Origin: Lentisphaerota bacterium
GTDB lineage: Bacteria > Verrucomicrobiota > Lentisphaeria > Victivallales > Victivallaceae
NCBI GenBank assembly: GCA_024225035.1
Contig: JAAEMX010000153.1
Coordinates: 1-36,248, forward strand
Direction of reading: 5' to 3'
Length of the DNA stretch: 36,248 bases
Shown in pieces: positions 25,632 to 34,026 of the stretch (position 1 is the first letter of the stretch; each line of letters begins with the position of its first letter). Both the position numbers and the translations under genes were made by a program. The notes beneath the pieces were generated by a model. That model was given only the letters and a program-made list of their open reading frames with translations, searched no databases and was not told the DNA's origin.

Positions 25632-26932
25632 CTACATGCAGTTCACATAATATTTACTGGAAATAAGCCGACATGCCGGCCAGGAGATATGCCCCACAAT
25701 TGAGTCTTCAGGACATTTTGTGAATTGTGCATTATATTCGTTGACTGAGTTAAAATAAACAACGCCTACCCTCTTACGATTATTCAAGTATTTAGTTAAA
25801 CAACTCTGCAAAGTAGGAATAGATTTGGCGCTTTCATCATCACATATATGACCATCTCCTATTGTCAAAAATGATTTTCTGACATGACATATATCATCAC
25901 ATATTCTTCTAGCAATAAGCTTATTAGCATGACTTCTTAAAGTATAATTTAAATCTCCATTTGACTGGCGAAAATTTGGTATATTGTCGAGGCCATACAT
26001 TTTTTTAATATTTTTAATGGCTTGATTAAACTTTTTCTCTGTATAGTTTGGTTCTTTTTTATAAGATTGATCATTAGGATCAGGGCAAGTCATTATATCG
26101 TCAAAAAACAACATTTTGCCTATGCCAAGTTTCTCATAAATACATAGTAGCCGGTAAAGTTCTTTTCTTTTTAATGTCTCCATACTGTATTTAGTTATAT
26201 CATTCTCATTTTTGCTAGTTGGATTATATGCATACCTATAGCTGCTATCCAATGAATAATCGGAATTATCTCTATTTTTGTAATGTGAAAAAGCAGAAAA
26301 AAAACATTCAAAGAAAATAGTGTGATCCTTAAAGTTTTTGATATTCTTCTTCTTTATTAAAAAATCAAAAAATTCAAGAAGAAAAGAATCACCATTACAT
26401 GTTAGTTGATGGTGATCCTGACCTAACACAATGAAATCATACTTCTGATATACAACGTTGTAAAAAGTTTCAAATATTAGATTACGCGCTTTCTCTATCT
26501 CACTCCGATATTTGAATTCATTATAAGGGGAAAACCTAACATCTTATTAGAGTAATTTTTATCGTAATCATGGCATAGCCTTTCTAAAGCCGCCCCGTTA
26601 ATACTGCCCGTACGAGGAATTTTTCTAAAAAAGCTTTTGCACAGACTTCTAATATTGACATTTTCAGAAAATTTCTCTCCAAAAATGCTAATACATTCAT
26701 TATCAAATAACCTTCTAAAATAAGCTTTAACTTGTTCTACTCCCTCTTCACGTTCCAGCTTTTTTTTGGCACCGCCAAAACAACACTCAAAATAGAAGCC
26801 ACTCTTTTCGAAGAACAAATAATCTCCATCGGAACATACATAACTATTTCTGAATTTCGGATTTTTCCACAGTATGGCATCAACACTGGATAACAACGAA
26901 GTAAAACTATCTGCTACGGAACAAATTTTCAT
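25632..26932 (-). pseudogene. TraB/GumN/TIKI-like family protein, copy 2, frameshifted
   Basis: Second paralogue, tandem with copy 1 and 72 bp upstream of its ATG. The N-terminal frame starts at the ATG 26932 (AAAGGTATTTT upstream, as in copy 1) and stops at 26495. The C-terminal frame (stop at 25632) continues the homology from SPYNEFKYRSEIEK ... YDFIVLGQDHHQ. The change of frame falls in T4C4 (complement of 26527-26534) and needs a -1 shift or one extra base. Motifs present: LGQDHH (GxxH), FFECFFS (Glu), FFDDIMT, LIARRI (Arg), FLTIGDGHI (GxxH), and an ISWPA tail. Restored length is about 433 aa. The region is very A+T-rich. Same alternatives as copy 1. Confidence 0.75.
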
Positions 26933-27254
26933 TAAAAATACCTTTTATTATAAACCTTCTTGCTTTGCAACTATTCAAAATTGATGAATCTGAAAGAGTC
27001 GCTAATTATATGACTAACGAGCTCAACATATTGTTTTAATTTCCATATTGTTTGTAAGAATGGAGACATTCGCAATACAAATGATAATGATTTTGAAAGC
27101 TATAACTTTAAATTTCCGCAGCTTTAACAACCTCCGGCCTGCGCTCTTAAATTATCAAAAACTGGAAATTATTAGTGCCTTCTAAATTGAAAAATACACA
27201 TTTCACATGTATCTTGGTATGTTGCTTTCTGGATTGCGAATGGAGAATATAATT
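26933..27254. other. Intergenic region between divergent genes
   Basis: About 320 bp separating copy 2 (minus) from the small plus-strand gene. I see no ORF with a ribosome site, no tRNA and no strong hairpin; it should hold both promoters. Confidence 0.4.
27187..27215 (+). promoter_or_regulatory. Candidate promoter for the 65-aa protein and sugar kinase
   Basis: TTGAAA (27187-27192) and TATCTT (27210-27215) are 17 bp apart, matching five and four of six consensus bases, about 40 bp upstream of the small gene. Pattern evidence only. Confidence 0.35.
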
Positions 27255-27452
27255 ATGGAAAAAAAGACTTTTATTACCGAAACTATTAAAGAAATCTTGA
27301 TTGCTGACGCGACGACAGGCAATTCAATTTCCAAACATTTTGATGACGATAACCTTGTAAACAGGATCGACTTAATTGCGAAGACTCTTTCCGAGGTTTA
27401 TGACAAATACGCTGATGAAAAACCCTCTGGCCCTAAACCAGGAAAAAAATAA
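27255..27452 (+). CDS. Small acidic/charged protein of unknown function
   Basis: Not recognised. From the ATG at 27255 the product has 65 residues, mostly predicted helix (KKTFITETIKEIL ... LVNRIDLIAKTLSEVYDKYADE), and ends in a Pro/Gly/Lys tail (KPSGPKPGKK). GGAG lies 10 bp upstream of this ATG; in-frame ATGs at 27207 and 27240 have no comparable site. There is no signal peptide or membrane segment. It precedes the PfkB kinase by 70 bp on the same strand and may share its transcript. Amino-acid composition looks like a genuine coding region, but no homologue comes to mind. Confidence 0.6.
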   Translation: MEKKTFITETIKEILIADATTGNSISKHFDDDNLVNRIDLIAKTLSEVYDKYADEKPSGPKPGKK

Positions 27453-27522
27453 TTTGTTAAGACGCTTTCCATAAGGCAACTTTCATATTTATAAATAATT
27501 TTTAAGGATAAACCGTTTTATT

Positions 27523-28410
27523 ATGAAGAAAAATGTCATTGTCGGTATTGGAGAAATTTTGTGGGATATATTCCCCGAAGGAAAAAAGCTGGGCGGCGCT
27601 CCTTGTAATTTTGCCTATCATTCTGCAGCCCAGGGGGCGGAAGGAATTACTGTCAGCGCTGTGGGGGAAGATCAAGACGGTAACGAAATAATTGCCGGCA
27701 TAAAAGACCGCAAACTCACTACTGATTACATTTCACGAGCCCCTTACCCAACTGGCACCGTAACTGTAAAAGTCAATGACGGCATTCCTTCATATATCAT
27801 TCACCAGGACACAGCATGGGACAATCTGAAATGGACAGAAAATCTCCATACCCTTGCCGCCCAAACTGATGCTGTATGTTTTGGTTCACTAGCTCAACGT
27901 AATTCAGTGACAGCAAATACTATTTATAAATTTCTCGATTCCGTGCGTGAATCATGCGTCAAAATTTTTGATGTAAATCTTAGACAAAATTTTTACAATG
28001 AAAAACTCCTTAGAAAATCTCTTGGATACGCCAATATTCTTAAGATAAGCGATGAGGAACTGCCGGCCTTTGCTGTTGCCCTTGACTTTGGCACGCCATC
28101 GGAAGAAGACTTATTCAAACACCTTTTTGAAGAGTTTGCCCTTGATATGCTGGTATACACTCGTGGCGAAAAGGGCTGTCGCTGTATCTGCCCGAAAACC
28201 AAAACTGACGATTTAATTCCAGCCAATTCTCCAGGAAAACTTGCTGATACTGTTGGCTGTGGCGATTCTTTTACTGCCGCATTCACTGTTGGAATTTTGC
28301 GTGGACTCTCACCACACGATGCAGCGAGCCATGCGGTAAAAGTAGCTGGTTTTGTCAGCACCTGTTCAGGCGGAACACCTGAAATTCCCGTTGAATTAAT
28401 CTTGAAATAA
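27523..28410 (+). CDS. PfkB-family carbohydrate kinase, fructokinase-like
   Basis: Phosphorylates a sugar, probably fructose, with ATP in the cytoplasm. The 295-aa product has the N-terminal IGEILWDIFPEGKKLGGAPCNFAYHSA (substrate GG motif), VSAVGEDQDGNEI, FDVNLRQNFY, TRGEKGCRC, and the catalytic ADTVGCGDSFTAAFTVGILRG with base D248; Cys246 replaces the usual Ala or Gly in DTxGAGD. GC content resembles the core block rather than the surrounding A+T-rich genes, so this may be a native island within the accessory stretch. The nearest ribosome site AAGGA is 14 bp upstream, which is long. The specific sugar is not provable here. Confidence 0.88.
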   Translation: MKKNVIVGIGEILWDIFPEGKKLGGAPCNFAYHSAAQGAEGITVSAVGEDQDGNEIIAGIKDRKLTTDYISRAPYPTGTVTVKVNDGIPSYIIHQDTAWDNLKWTENLHTLAAQTDAVCFGSLAQRNSVTANTIYKFLDSVRESCVKIFDVNLRQNFYNEKLLRKSLGYANILKISDEELPAFAVALDFGTPSEEDLFKHLFEEFALDMLVYTRGEKGCRCICPKTKTDDLIPANSPGKLADTVGCGDSFTAAFTVGILRGLSPHDAASHAVKVAGFVSTCSGGTPEIPVELILK

Positions 28411-28422
28411 GTATCTAAAACA

Positions 28423-28450
28423 ACGCGGCGTAAATCAATTTACGCCGCGT
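28423..28450. terminator. Strong hairpin between convergent genes
   Basis: ACGCGGCGTAAA (28423-28434) pairs with TTTACGCCGCGT (28439-28450) around a tetraloop, a 12-bp perfect stem. It lies 12 bp after the sugar-kinase stop and 27 bp from the stop of the convergent minus-strand gene, with TTTT following on the minus side. Likely bidirectional terminator. Confidence 0.8.
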
Positions 28451-28477
28451 AAATAGCACAATTACTGAAACATGTAA

Positions 28478-29785
28478 TCAACCTAACTTCAGTAACTCAT
28501 TCTTAAAGTTAGTTATATTTCTATTCCAAGAAGAATACTCAAAATTCTTAGACCATACTCGCAATACAGCTTTGCACATTTTAATTATCATGTCACCGCG
28601 CTTGGAATGGCCTGGCTTATAACTGCTTAATGACTTTATACTTTTAGCATAGCCATGGATACCGCCTGCCAGGTAAGTCATTAATGATTTTTCTTTACAG
28701 CTGACTGACATGTTTTGTCCATTATAAAAATAATTACCTTTTCTTTTCAGCAACAGCAACAGCTCTGTCATGGGATCTACATGAGGTTTTCTCATTCTAT
28801 AAGCAAAAATTTTTCCTCTAACCAGTTCGGCATTTTTCTTTGAATTGTCATCATTATCTAGCACGAATGATTTTGCTGCTTTGTGACGATGCAGTCGCAA
28901 GTCAAAATTAATGTCAAACTCTATACTATCATGAAAGTTTGAGCTGTTAAGGAAAAAGTGGCGATATTCTTCAACTATAACTTTCTTGCTGTTGTCCATA
29001 CAGAAAAAAACATTTTTATTAGACTTAGCCGCGTTTATTCCATGCATAACAACCTCATTTTTATTACGCCCTTGAGGATAAAAATCATTTAAATCATATT
29101 GAGGAGCAGGAAACTCTGTTCTTCTGATATAATCCTTTTCAAAAGGAGTTGAGGTTATCGCTGTAATATCATAAGCAATTACATAGTAATATAAATTTAA
29201 AGCTGTCATCTCTCTTACAAATTTAGCTGCAAAAGATTCAGAATCAGTTGACTCTTTTCCAGCGGAGCATGAAATAAAATGAATAGTTGGACGTCTGGAA
29301 TACTTTTGCCGTGATTTTAGACCTCGCAGTGTACCTGGAGTCGCTTCTGCAATCCACCTAGCCAGTTCTTTATAGTGTATCTTCCAATCCTTGGCATAAC
29401 TTGAATAATAGCCGACAGGACGCGGAGAAACATAATCAGAACCGGCACTGCAGTGGGCATGAATGTATATTTTACTCGTGTTATTTAGTTTTTCAAAAGC
29501 AGCGGACATAACTTTTTTTCTTGCAAATTCATGTTTCTTTACATCAAATGAAAGCATATAAGCAGGAACATGATTTGTGTTTTCGTTACCTGGAAGTTTC
29601 TTCCGCTTACGTTTAAAAATTATTTTTGTTTGAAGCTGTTCCAAGTTCTTCCCTTGTGCCCACCCTCTTTCCTCGAAAATATGCTCCAAGTCTGACTCAA
29701 GTCTAACCTGAGACCTTTCGGCTTTCAGTGAAATACAATACTCCCTCTCAAACTCCAGAAATACTGCTTTACTGTAGTATGCCAT
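28478..29785 (-). CDS. Unknown protein with a caspase-like (clan CD) His/Cys layout
   Basis: No close family recognised. The 435-aa product has a charged helical N-terminal region (1-100), then an alpha/beta segment in which strand KIYIHAHCSAGSD (H109, H111) is followed about 60 residues later by strand PTIHFISCSAG (C173), with the helix YKELARWIAEATPG between and SESFAAKFVREMT after. This strand-His ... helix ... strand-Cys order is that of clan CD cysteine peptidases (C80/CHAT-like). The C-terminal 200 residues are unrecognised. No signal peptide. I chose the ATG at 29785 because GAGGGATT precedes it; the ATG at 29797 lacks a site. It is A+T-rich and sits between the sugar kinase and copy 3. 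Activity is a hypothesis. Confidence 0.7.
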   Translation of the reverse strand: MAYYSKAVFLEFEREYCISLKAERSQVRLESDLEHIFEERGWAQGKNLEQLQTKIIFKRKRKKLPGNENTNHVPAYMLSFDVKKHEFARKKVMSAAFEKLNNTSKIYIHAHCSAGSDYVSPRPVGYYSSYAKDWKIHYKELARWIAEATPGTLRGLKSRQKYSRRPTIHFISCSAGKESTDSESFAAKFVREMTALNLYYYVIAYDITAITSTPFEKDYIRRTEFPAPQYDLNDFYPQGRNKNEVVMHGINAAKSNKNVFFCMDNSKKVIVEEYRHFFLNSSNFHDSIEFDINFDLRLHRHKAAKSFVLDNDDNSKKNAELVRGKIFAYRMRKPHVDPMTELLLLLKRKGNYFYNGQNMSVSCKEKSLMTYLAGGIHGYAKSIKSLSSYKPGHSKRGDMIIKMCKAVLRVWSKNFEYSSWNRNITNFKNELLKLG

Positions 29786-30083
29786 TGAATCCCTCATCAA
29801 CTGATTTTTATAATCACAATAACTATACGAATTACTAACTAAGGCGAGCAGGAATTTCTAATAGTTACTTGGGGGCTGAATTTTTTAAATAAATTTTTTT
29901 ATAAAAAAGCACAATTTTTTTGAGGAGGAAAGTACAGTTAAGCACCCAATTAACACTAACAAAAAATTCACGCTTCACTCAAGCAAGCTTGACAAAAGCA
30001 CTTATAAAATATAGCTTAAAAAGCTTTTATGGAAGGTAAGCATTTAAATAGTTAGAGTACAAGCGAGAAGAGAGAGAAATATT
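29786..30083. other. Intergenic region between divergent accessory genes
   Basis: About 300 bp, extremely A+T-rich near 29884-29930 (long T and A runs). A strong ribosome-site-like sequence GAGGAGGAAAG at 29932-29942 is not followed by a usable start codon, perhaps a remnant. A TTGACA at 29989-29994 with TATAGC 15 bp on (30010-30015) could be the promoter of copy 3, although the spacing is short. Confidence 0.4.
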
Positions 30084-31283
30084 ATGAGGGTAATTGCTAG
30101 TATAAACTCATCTATTGATGAGTTATCGCTCAATATAAACAAAATTCTATATAATGATATAAAATTCTACCAAAGACATGTCAGATACAATAGCCAAAAG
30201 AACATCTTATACTTTCACACTGGAATCTCACGCATATTTCATGGCTGCGAAGACAGGCAGTTAAAACGTCAGGCCGGTACTGACCATATTAAGTTTTTTT
30301 TCTATAACCTTTTTCCCCCGCAATATTCATATTTACGGGATCAATTCATGAAGCGGATTCCTCTTCTCGTCAAAGGGGGAAATTTGAAATACTTATGCGA
30401 TATATTTAAGAGAACCTACAGACCATATATAAAAAAGTTCAGACGTAATTACGGTTTTGTTCTGAACGAAATGTACCAAGTATATCTTGCTAATGATGTA
30501 ATAGTGCTTGGAGGCAATCATAGTGAAAAAAACAGCCGAGCCCATGCCTGCCTTAGAGACTTTTTGAAATTTCTGCATATAAAAAAAGGTGTAATGAATT
30601 TCAGAAACCATGCTATTTTTTATGAAGCTGAGTTATCAATGTACTCCCATTACCGCAGAAGAGCATTTTCTGACTACAGCTCGGAAGATAATTTTAGATT
30701 TAAATATAACCCGGACTACAAAAATCCTAACACGTTGAACCAGTATGTGGATGTAATTTCGAAAAAAAAACTCGAATACGAGAAAGTGAACTGGTTCAAT
30801 AACTATGGAATAAGAATGTTCTTTTATGACGATAGAATAACAGATTCAAAGATAACGCCCCCTAACCTGATCATAGGAGACCCACTGTTCACTCGAGAAC
30901 AATTTGAAAAAGATTTGGTTACTATAAAAAAAATGTGCAACATTAACGAAATACCGGGAAATATCCAAAAAAGGAAAAACGGCTTCACGACGTGTCTTGA
31001 GTTAAGGCAAAGGCTACATTATTTTATGGCAGGAAGAATTGCTCATGAGATTTGCCGTACTCCAAAGTCCTTTGTTCCTATTGGCAGTGCCCATGTCAGA
31101 ACCAGTATAAGTAGTGACGGCAAGACTATTCCTCCGATACAGTACTACTTGAAAGAGTACCTCAGAAGTTATGGCAAAAAAGTATTTACATTGAAGTTCA
31201 TAGAAAAAGACATGCCCAGTTTCGACCGCGTCCGAGACAAATATGTTGACGCCACAATATCCTGGCCGGCATGGATCAGTTAG
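30084..31283 (+). CDS. TraB/GumN/TIKI-like family protein, copy 3, intact
   Basis: Intact 399-aa paralogue. The first 130 residues are helical and hold the family RHVR segment (31-34). The predicted active-site layout is GGNH at 143-146 after strand DVIVLG, Glu181 in HAIFYEAELS, Asp249-Asp250 in MFFYDD, Arg318 in FMAGRIAHEIC, and GSAH at 334-337 in SFVPIGSAHV, followed by IPPIQYYLKEYLRSYGKKVFTL, then a conserved ISWPAW tail. In TraB/GumN/TIKI proteins two GxxH motifs, a Glu and an Arg-Asn helix build a metal-dependent site; I infer the same fold here. No Sec signal. GAGAG precedes the ATG. Copy 4 follows in tandem with a 92-nt identical 3' end. Confidence 0.85.
   Translation: MRVIASINSSIDELSLNINKILYNDIKFYQRHVRYNSQKNILYFHTGISRIFHGCEDRQLKRQAGTDHIKFFFYNLFPPQYSYLRDQFMKRIPLLVKGGNLKYLCDIFKRTYRPYIKKFRRNYGFVLNEMYQVYLANDVIVLGGNHSEKNSRAHACLRDFLKFLHIKKGVMNFRNHAIFYEAELSMYSHYRRRAFSDYSSEDNFRFKYNPDYKNPNTLNQYVDVISKKKLEYEKVNWFNNYGIRMFFYDDRITDSKITPPNLIIGDPLFTREQFEKDLVTIKKMCNINEIPGNIQKRKNGFTTCLELRQRLHYFMAGRIAHEICRTPKSFVPIGSAHVRTSISSDGKTIPPIQYYLKEYLRSYGKKVFTLKFIEKDMPSFDRVRDKYVDATISWPAWIS
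31190..31281 (+). repeat. 92-bp identical repeat, first copy (3' end of copy 3)
   Basis: Identical base for base to 32576-32667. It begins after a C/T difference at 31189/32575 and ends at the stop codon (TAG here, TGA in copy 4). Upstream the two genes diverge quickly. Confidence 0.9.
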
Positions 31284-31469
31284 GTGTCGATTCAGGCGAA
31301 TAACTCATACGACTCTGCTATTAATATTTCCTGCAGGAATAGCATATATTTTTATAAAAAATTTACTTTAAAAGTAGTAGAGTTGAAAAAGGAACTAAGA
31401 ACATGCACGTTTTCCTCCCCCTGTCAGGGAATATCGATTGTTATTGAATTAATTAGAGAAAATATTGTT
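31284..31469 (+). other. Spacer between tandem copies 3 and 4
   Basis: 186 bp without a credible gene; the frame of copy 4 is open through it, but no ribosome site supports an earlier start and the other copies do not have this extension. It contains a perfect 12-bp palindrome TTCCTGCAGGAA at 31328-31339. Confidence 0.45.
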
Positions 31470-32669
31470 ATGAAAGAGATTGCGAAACTAAATTCATCCG
31501 TGCATGAGGTGGCAGCCAGCCTTTATGTAATCTTCAAACAAAACTCAAAATATCTGGATAAGCATGTCAGATTTCAGGATGATACCTTATTCTTCAATTC
31601 AGGATTTCCTAAAATCATAAATAATTCCAGCGATAGAATTCAGAAACGAAAAGCCGCGACATATAATATTCATCTGTTTTTCAAAAAACAATTCCCGCCG
31701 CAATACTCGTCATTATATAATAAATTCAAGACATTAATTCCTGCTTATATAAAAGGAAGAGACTTGAAATTTCTATGCGCAAGATTCACAGATTATTACA
31801 AACCACTTATCAAGACTTTCAAATATCAATATGAGCATGTGCTAAACCAGATGTACATGGATTACCTTAGGTATGACGTAATAGTGCTAGGCAGCAGGCA
31901 TGGCCCCAAGGACAACAGAGCACATTCATTCCTCAGAGATTTTCTCAAATTTATACACAAGGAAAAAAGTATTAAAATTTCAAAAAGACACACAATCTTT
32001 TATGAACATGAAATATCGATGTATTCACATTACAAAAGAAGAAGAAAGCTTTCAGATTACAGCCCGGAATCAGAATATGAATTTAAATATCATTCGGGGT
32101 ATGAAAATCCTAATGTATTAAATGATAATGTATATGCTATTCCTTGCGAATTATTGGACTACGAAAAAACTTCCTGGTTTAAAAACCATCGTGTAAAAAT
32201 GATGTTCTATGACGATAACTTAACTGGGCCACGCATTACAAAGCCTGAAAAAATATGGATATATGATGAGAAGTATAAGGATAAAAAATTCAACAAGGAC
32301 TTGGAAAGAGTAAAAGAAATGTATAGGCTCAAAGAATTTCCTAAGCCGGATGAGAAGTGCATTGACGGCAGCCAACTGAGTTATGAAATACGCCTAAAGG
32401 CAAATTGTTTGATAGCTAGAAGGATTTGCAATGATATCTGCAAAACTAAAAAGTCTTTTATACCGATCGGCGTCAGCCATATAGAACATAAAAAAGAGAG
32501 TAATGGGAACATGATTCCAACCTTACAGCATTTCCTGCATAAATATTTAGACAAATATGGTAAAAAAGTATTTATATTGAAGTTCATAGAAAAAGACATG
32601 CCCAGTTTCGACCGCGTCCGAGACAAATATGTTGACGCCACAATATCCTGGCCGGCATGGATCAGTTGA
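31470..32669 (+). CDS. TraB/GumN/TIKI-like family protein, copy 4, intact
   Basis: Intact 399-aa paralogue, co-linear with copy 3. I place the start at 31470 because MKEIAKLNSS aligns with the start of the other copies and AGAGAAAATATTGTT before it mirrors the sequence before copy 3. Motifs: GSRH at 141-144, Glu179 in HTIFYEHEIS, SMYSHYKRR, MMFYDD at 244-249, Arg317-Arg318 in LIARRICNDIC, GVSH at 334-337, then the conserved tail. Identity with copy 3 is moderate over most of the length but nearly complete over the last 37 residues. No Sec signal. Located 124 bp upstream of the secreted M42 peptidase. Biochemical activity is inferred only from motifs. Confidence 0.85.
   Translation: MKEIAKLNSSVHEVAASLYVIFKQNSKYLDKHVRFQDDTLFFNSGFPKIINNSSDRIQKRKAATYNIHLFFKKQFPPQYSSLYNKFKTLIPAYIKGRDLKFLCARFTDYYKPLIKTFKYQYEHVLNQMYMDYLRYDVIVLGSRHGPKDNRAHSFLRDFLKFIHKEKSIKISKRHTIFYEHEISMYSHYKRRRKLSDYSPESEYEFKYHSGYENPNVLNDNVYAIPCELLDYEKTSWFKNHRVKMMFYDDNLTGPRITKPEKIWIYDEKYKDKKFNKDLERVKEMYRLKEFPKPDEKCIDGSQLSYEIRLKANCLIARRICNDICKTKKSFIPIGVSHIEHKKESNGNMIPTLQHFLHKYLDKYGKKVFILKFIEKDMPSFDRVRDKYVDATISWPAWIS
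32576..32667 (+). repeat. 92-bp identical repeat, second copy (3' end of copy 4)
   Basis: Second member of the 92-bp direct repeat, offset 1386 bp from the first. It encodes the C-terminal KFIEKDMPSF ... ISWPAWIS. Confidence 0.9.
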
Positions 32670-32792
32670 TTAGCTAAGATGGTAACAAATCATAGCATCG
32701 GCTTGACTAACATAGAAATATTTGTAATGTTTAAAACAAAGTGATTAAAGAGTTTTTGAAATTTTGAATAACTAAACCAAGAGAGATTTTTT

Positions 32793-33941
32793 ATGAGTAG
32801 TAAATTCTGGGTAAAAACGTTTATTGTATTAGCCATTTCTTTTTCCTCGGCATTGATATGGGCTGACGCGACTGAAAATGTATTAGCTGAATTATCTAAT
32901 GCTCATGGTGTAAGCGGCTTCGAAAAACCTGTCCGCAAGATTCTGGAAAAACAGTGGAAAGAACAGGGTATTAATTTTGAAATAGACGGAATGGGAAATT
33001 TAGTTGGAAAATTCTCTTCTTACTCTGCTAAAAAACCAACAATTCTTGTCATGGCCCATATGGATGAAGTGGGATTTCTAGTAACTCAAATTAATGAAAA
33101 CGGTTTTCTCCGAGTCCAGCCGCTAGGGGCTTGGGTTACTCATGTAGTCTGGTCGCAAAAATGGGTTATCGGAACAGGCTCTCAGTACATCACCGCGATA
33201 AGTGGAATGGATCCTCCTCATGTGCTTGCTGACGAATTCAGTATTCCACCTGTAGACTTTAGTAAAATGTTTTTGGATACTGGATTGAATAAGAAAGACC
33301 TACAGGCAATGGGTATTCGTCCAGGTTTGCCAGTGACGCCAGCTACAAAGTTTCAGGTTTTAAAAGCCAACAAACGCTATGCAGGAAAAGCTTTTGATGA
33401 TAGAGCCATGCTGGCGGTAATACTTGATCTGATGAAATATATTAACTCAAATAAGGAATTGCTTGAGAAAGTTAACGTAGTATTTGCCGCAACAGTACAG
33501 GAAGAAGTGGGAATGAGAGGGGCTCAAACCGTTTACGCATCTTTAAAGCCAGACTTAGTCTTGAATCTGGAAGCCGGTATTGCTAAAGACTATCCCACAC
33601 AATTTACAGAACAACAACCGCCTAAACTTGGTGGAGGCCCTACTGTTTTTATCTATGACTGGAGCATGTTGCCAAACCCTAACCTTGTGGCAATGATCGC
33701 CAAGACCGCAAAAAACAATAAAATCCCAATGCAATGGGAATCCGAATATAACTATGGTCAAGACGCATCACGCTTACAGAGCTCAGGCCAAGGTATGCCA
33801 GCGGTTAATATCGGAATTCCTATCAGATACGCCCATAGCCATATTGGTATCATTGACCGAGACGATTACAATAATACTGTGAAGCTGCTAGCCAAAGTAA
33901 TATCAAGCCTGGACACAAAGACCATTAAAGCAATGCGTTAG
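32793..33941 (+). CDS. Secreted M42-family metallo-aminopeptidase
   Basis: Dinuclear zinc/cobalt aminopeptidase of the M42 (FrvX/glutamyl aminopeptidase/tetrahedral aminopeptidase) family. The 382-aa product has metal ligands H89 and D91 in VMAHMDEVGF, AFDDRAMLAVILDL, the VQEEVGMRGAQ catalytic segment, NLEAGIAKDYP and the last ligand region YAHSHIGIIDRDDYNNTVKLL. Unusually it begins with a Sec signal peptide (MSSKFWVKTFIVLAISFSSALIWA), while most M42 enzymes are cytoplasmic, so it should act in the periplasm or outside. AGAGAG precedes the ATG. It follows copy 4 on the same strand and ends at a strong terminator. Substrate specificity is open. Confidence 0.92.
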   Translation: MSSKFWVKTFIVLAISFSSALIWADATENVLAELSNAHGVSGFEKPVRKILEKQWKEQGINFEIDGMGNLVGKFSSYSAKKPTILVMAHMDEVGFLVTQINENGFLRVQPLGAWVTHVVWSQKWVIGTGSQYITAISGMDPPHVLADEFSIPPVDFSKMFLDTGLNKKDLQAMGIRPGLPVTPATKFQVLKANKRYAGKAFDDRAMLAVILDLMKYINSNKELLEKVNVVFAATVQEEVGMRGAQTVYASLKPDLVLNLEAGIAKDYPTQFTEQQPPKLGGGPTVFIYDWSMLPNPNLVAMIAKTAKNNKIPMQWESEYNYGQDASRLQSSGQGMPAVNIGIPIRYAHSHIGIIDRDDYNNTVKLLAKVISSLDTKTIKAMR

Positions 33942-33961
33942 CCGTAAAAGAATAAGAAAAC

Positions 33962-34004
33962 CAGCAGGGTGACATAAACTTTAAGCGTTTTTTAAGCCCT
34001 GCTG
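33962..34004. terminator. Bidirectional terminator
   Basis: CAGCAGGG (33962-33969) pairs with CCCTGCTG (33997-34004); T5 follows on the plus strand and TTTTCTTATT on the minus strand. It separates the convergent M42 peptidase and alpha/beta-hydrolase genes. Confidence 0.85.
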
Positions 34005-34026
34005 TTTTTCAGTAAATATGTGAAGT

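Noticed and set aside
26495..26560. Programmed -1 ribosomal frameshift signal in copy 2
   Set aside because: The T4C4 run in this frame does not form a classical X-XXY-YYZ slippery heptamer and no clear downstream pseudoknot was seen; a homopolymer indel is simpler.
31284..31469. 62-residue N-terminal extension of copy 4 from a GTG at 31284
   Set aside because: The other copies begin at the position of the ATG 31470, and no ribosome site supports the earlier start.
30084..32669. Diversity-generating retroelement suggested by near-identical 3' ends
   Set aside because: No reverse transcriptase in the window, and the differences are not adenine-specific; gene conversion fits better.
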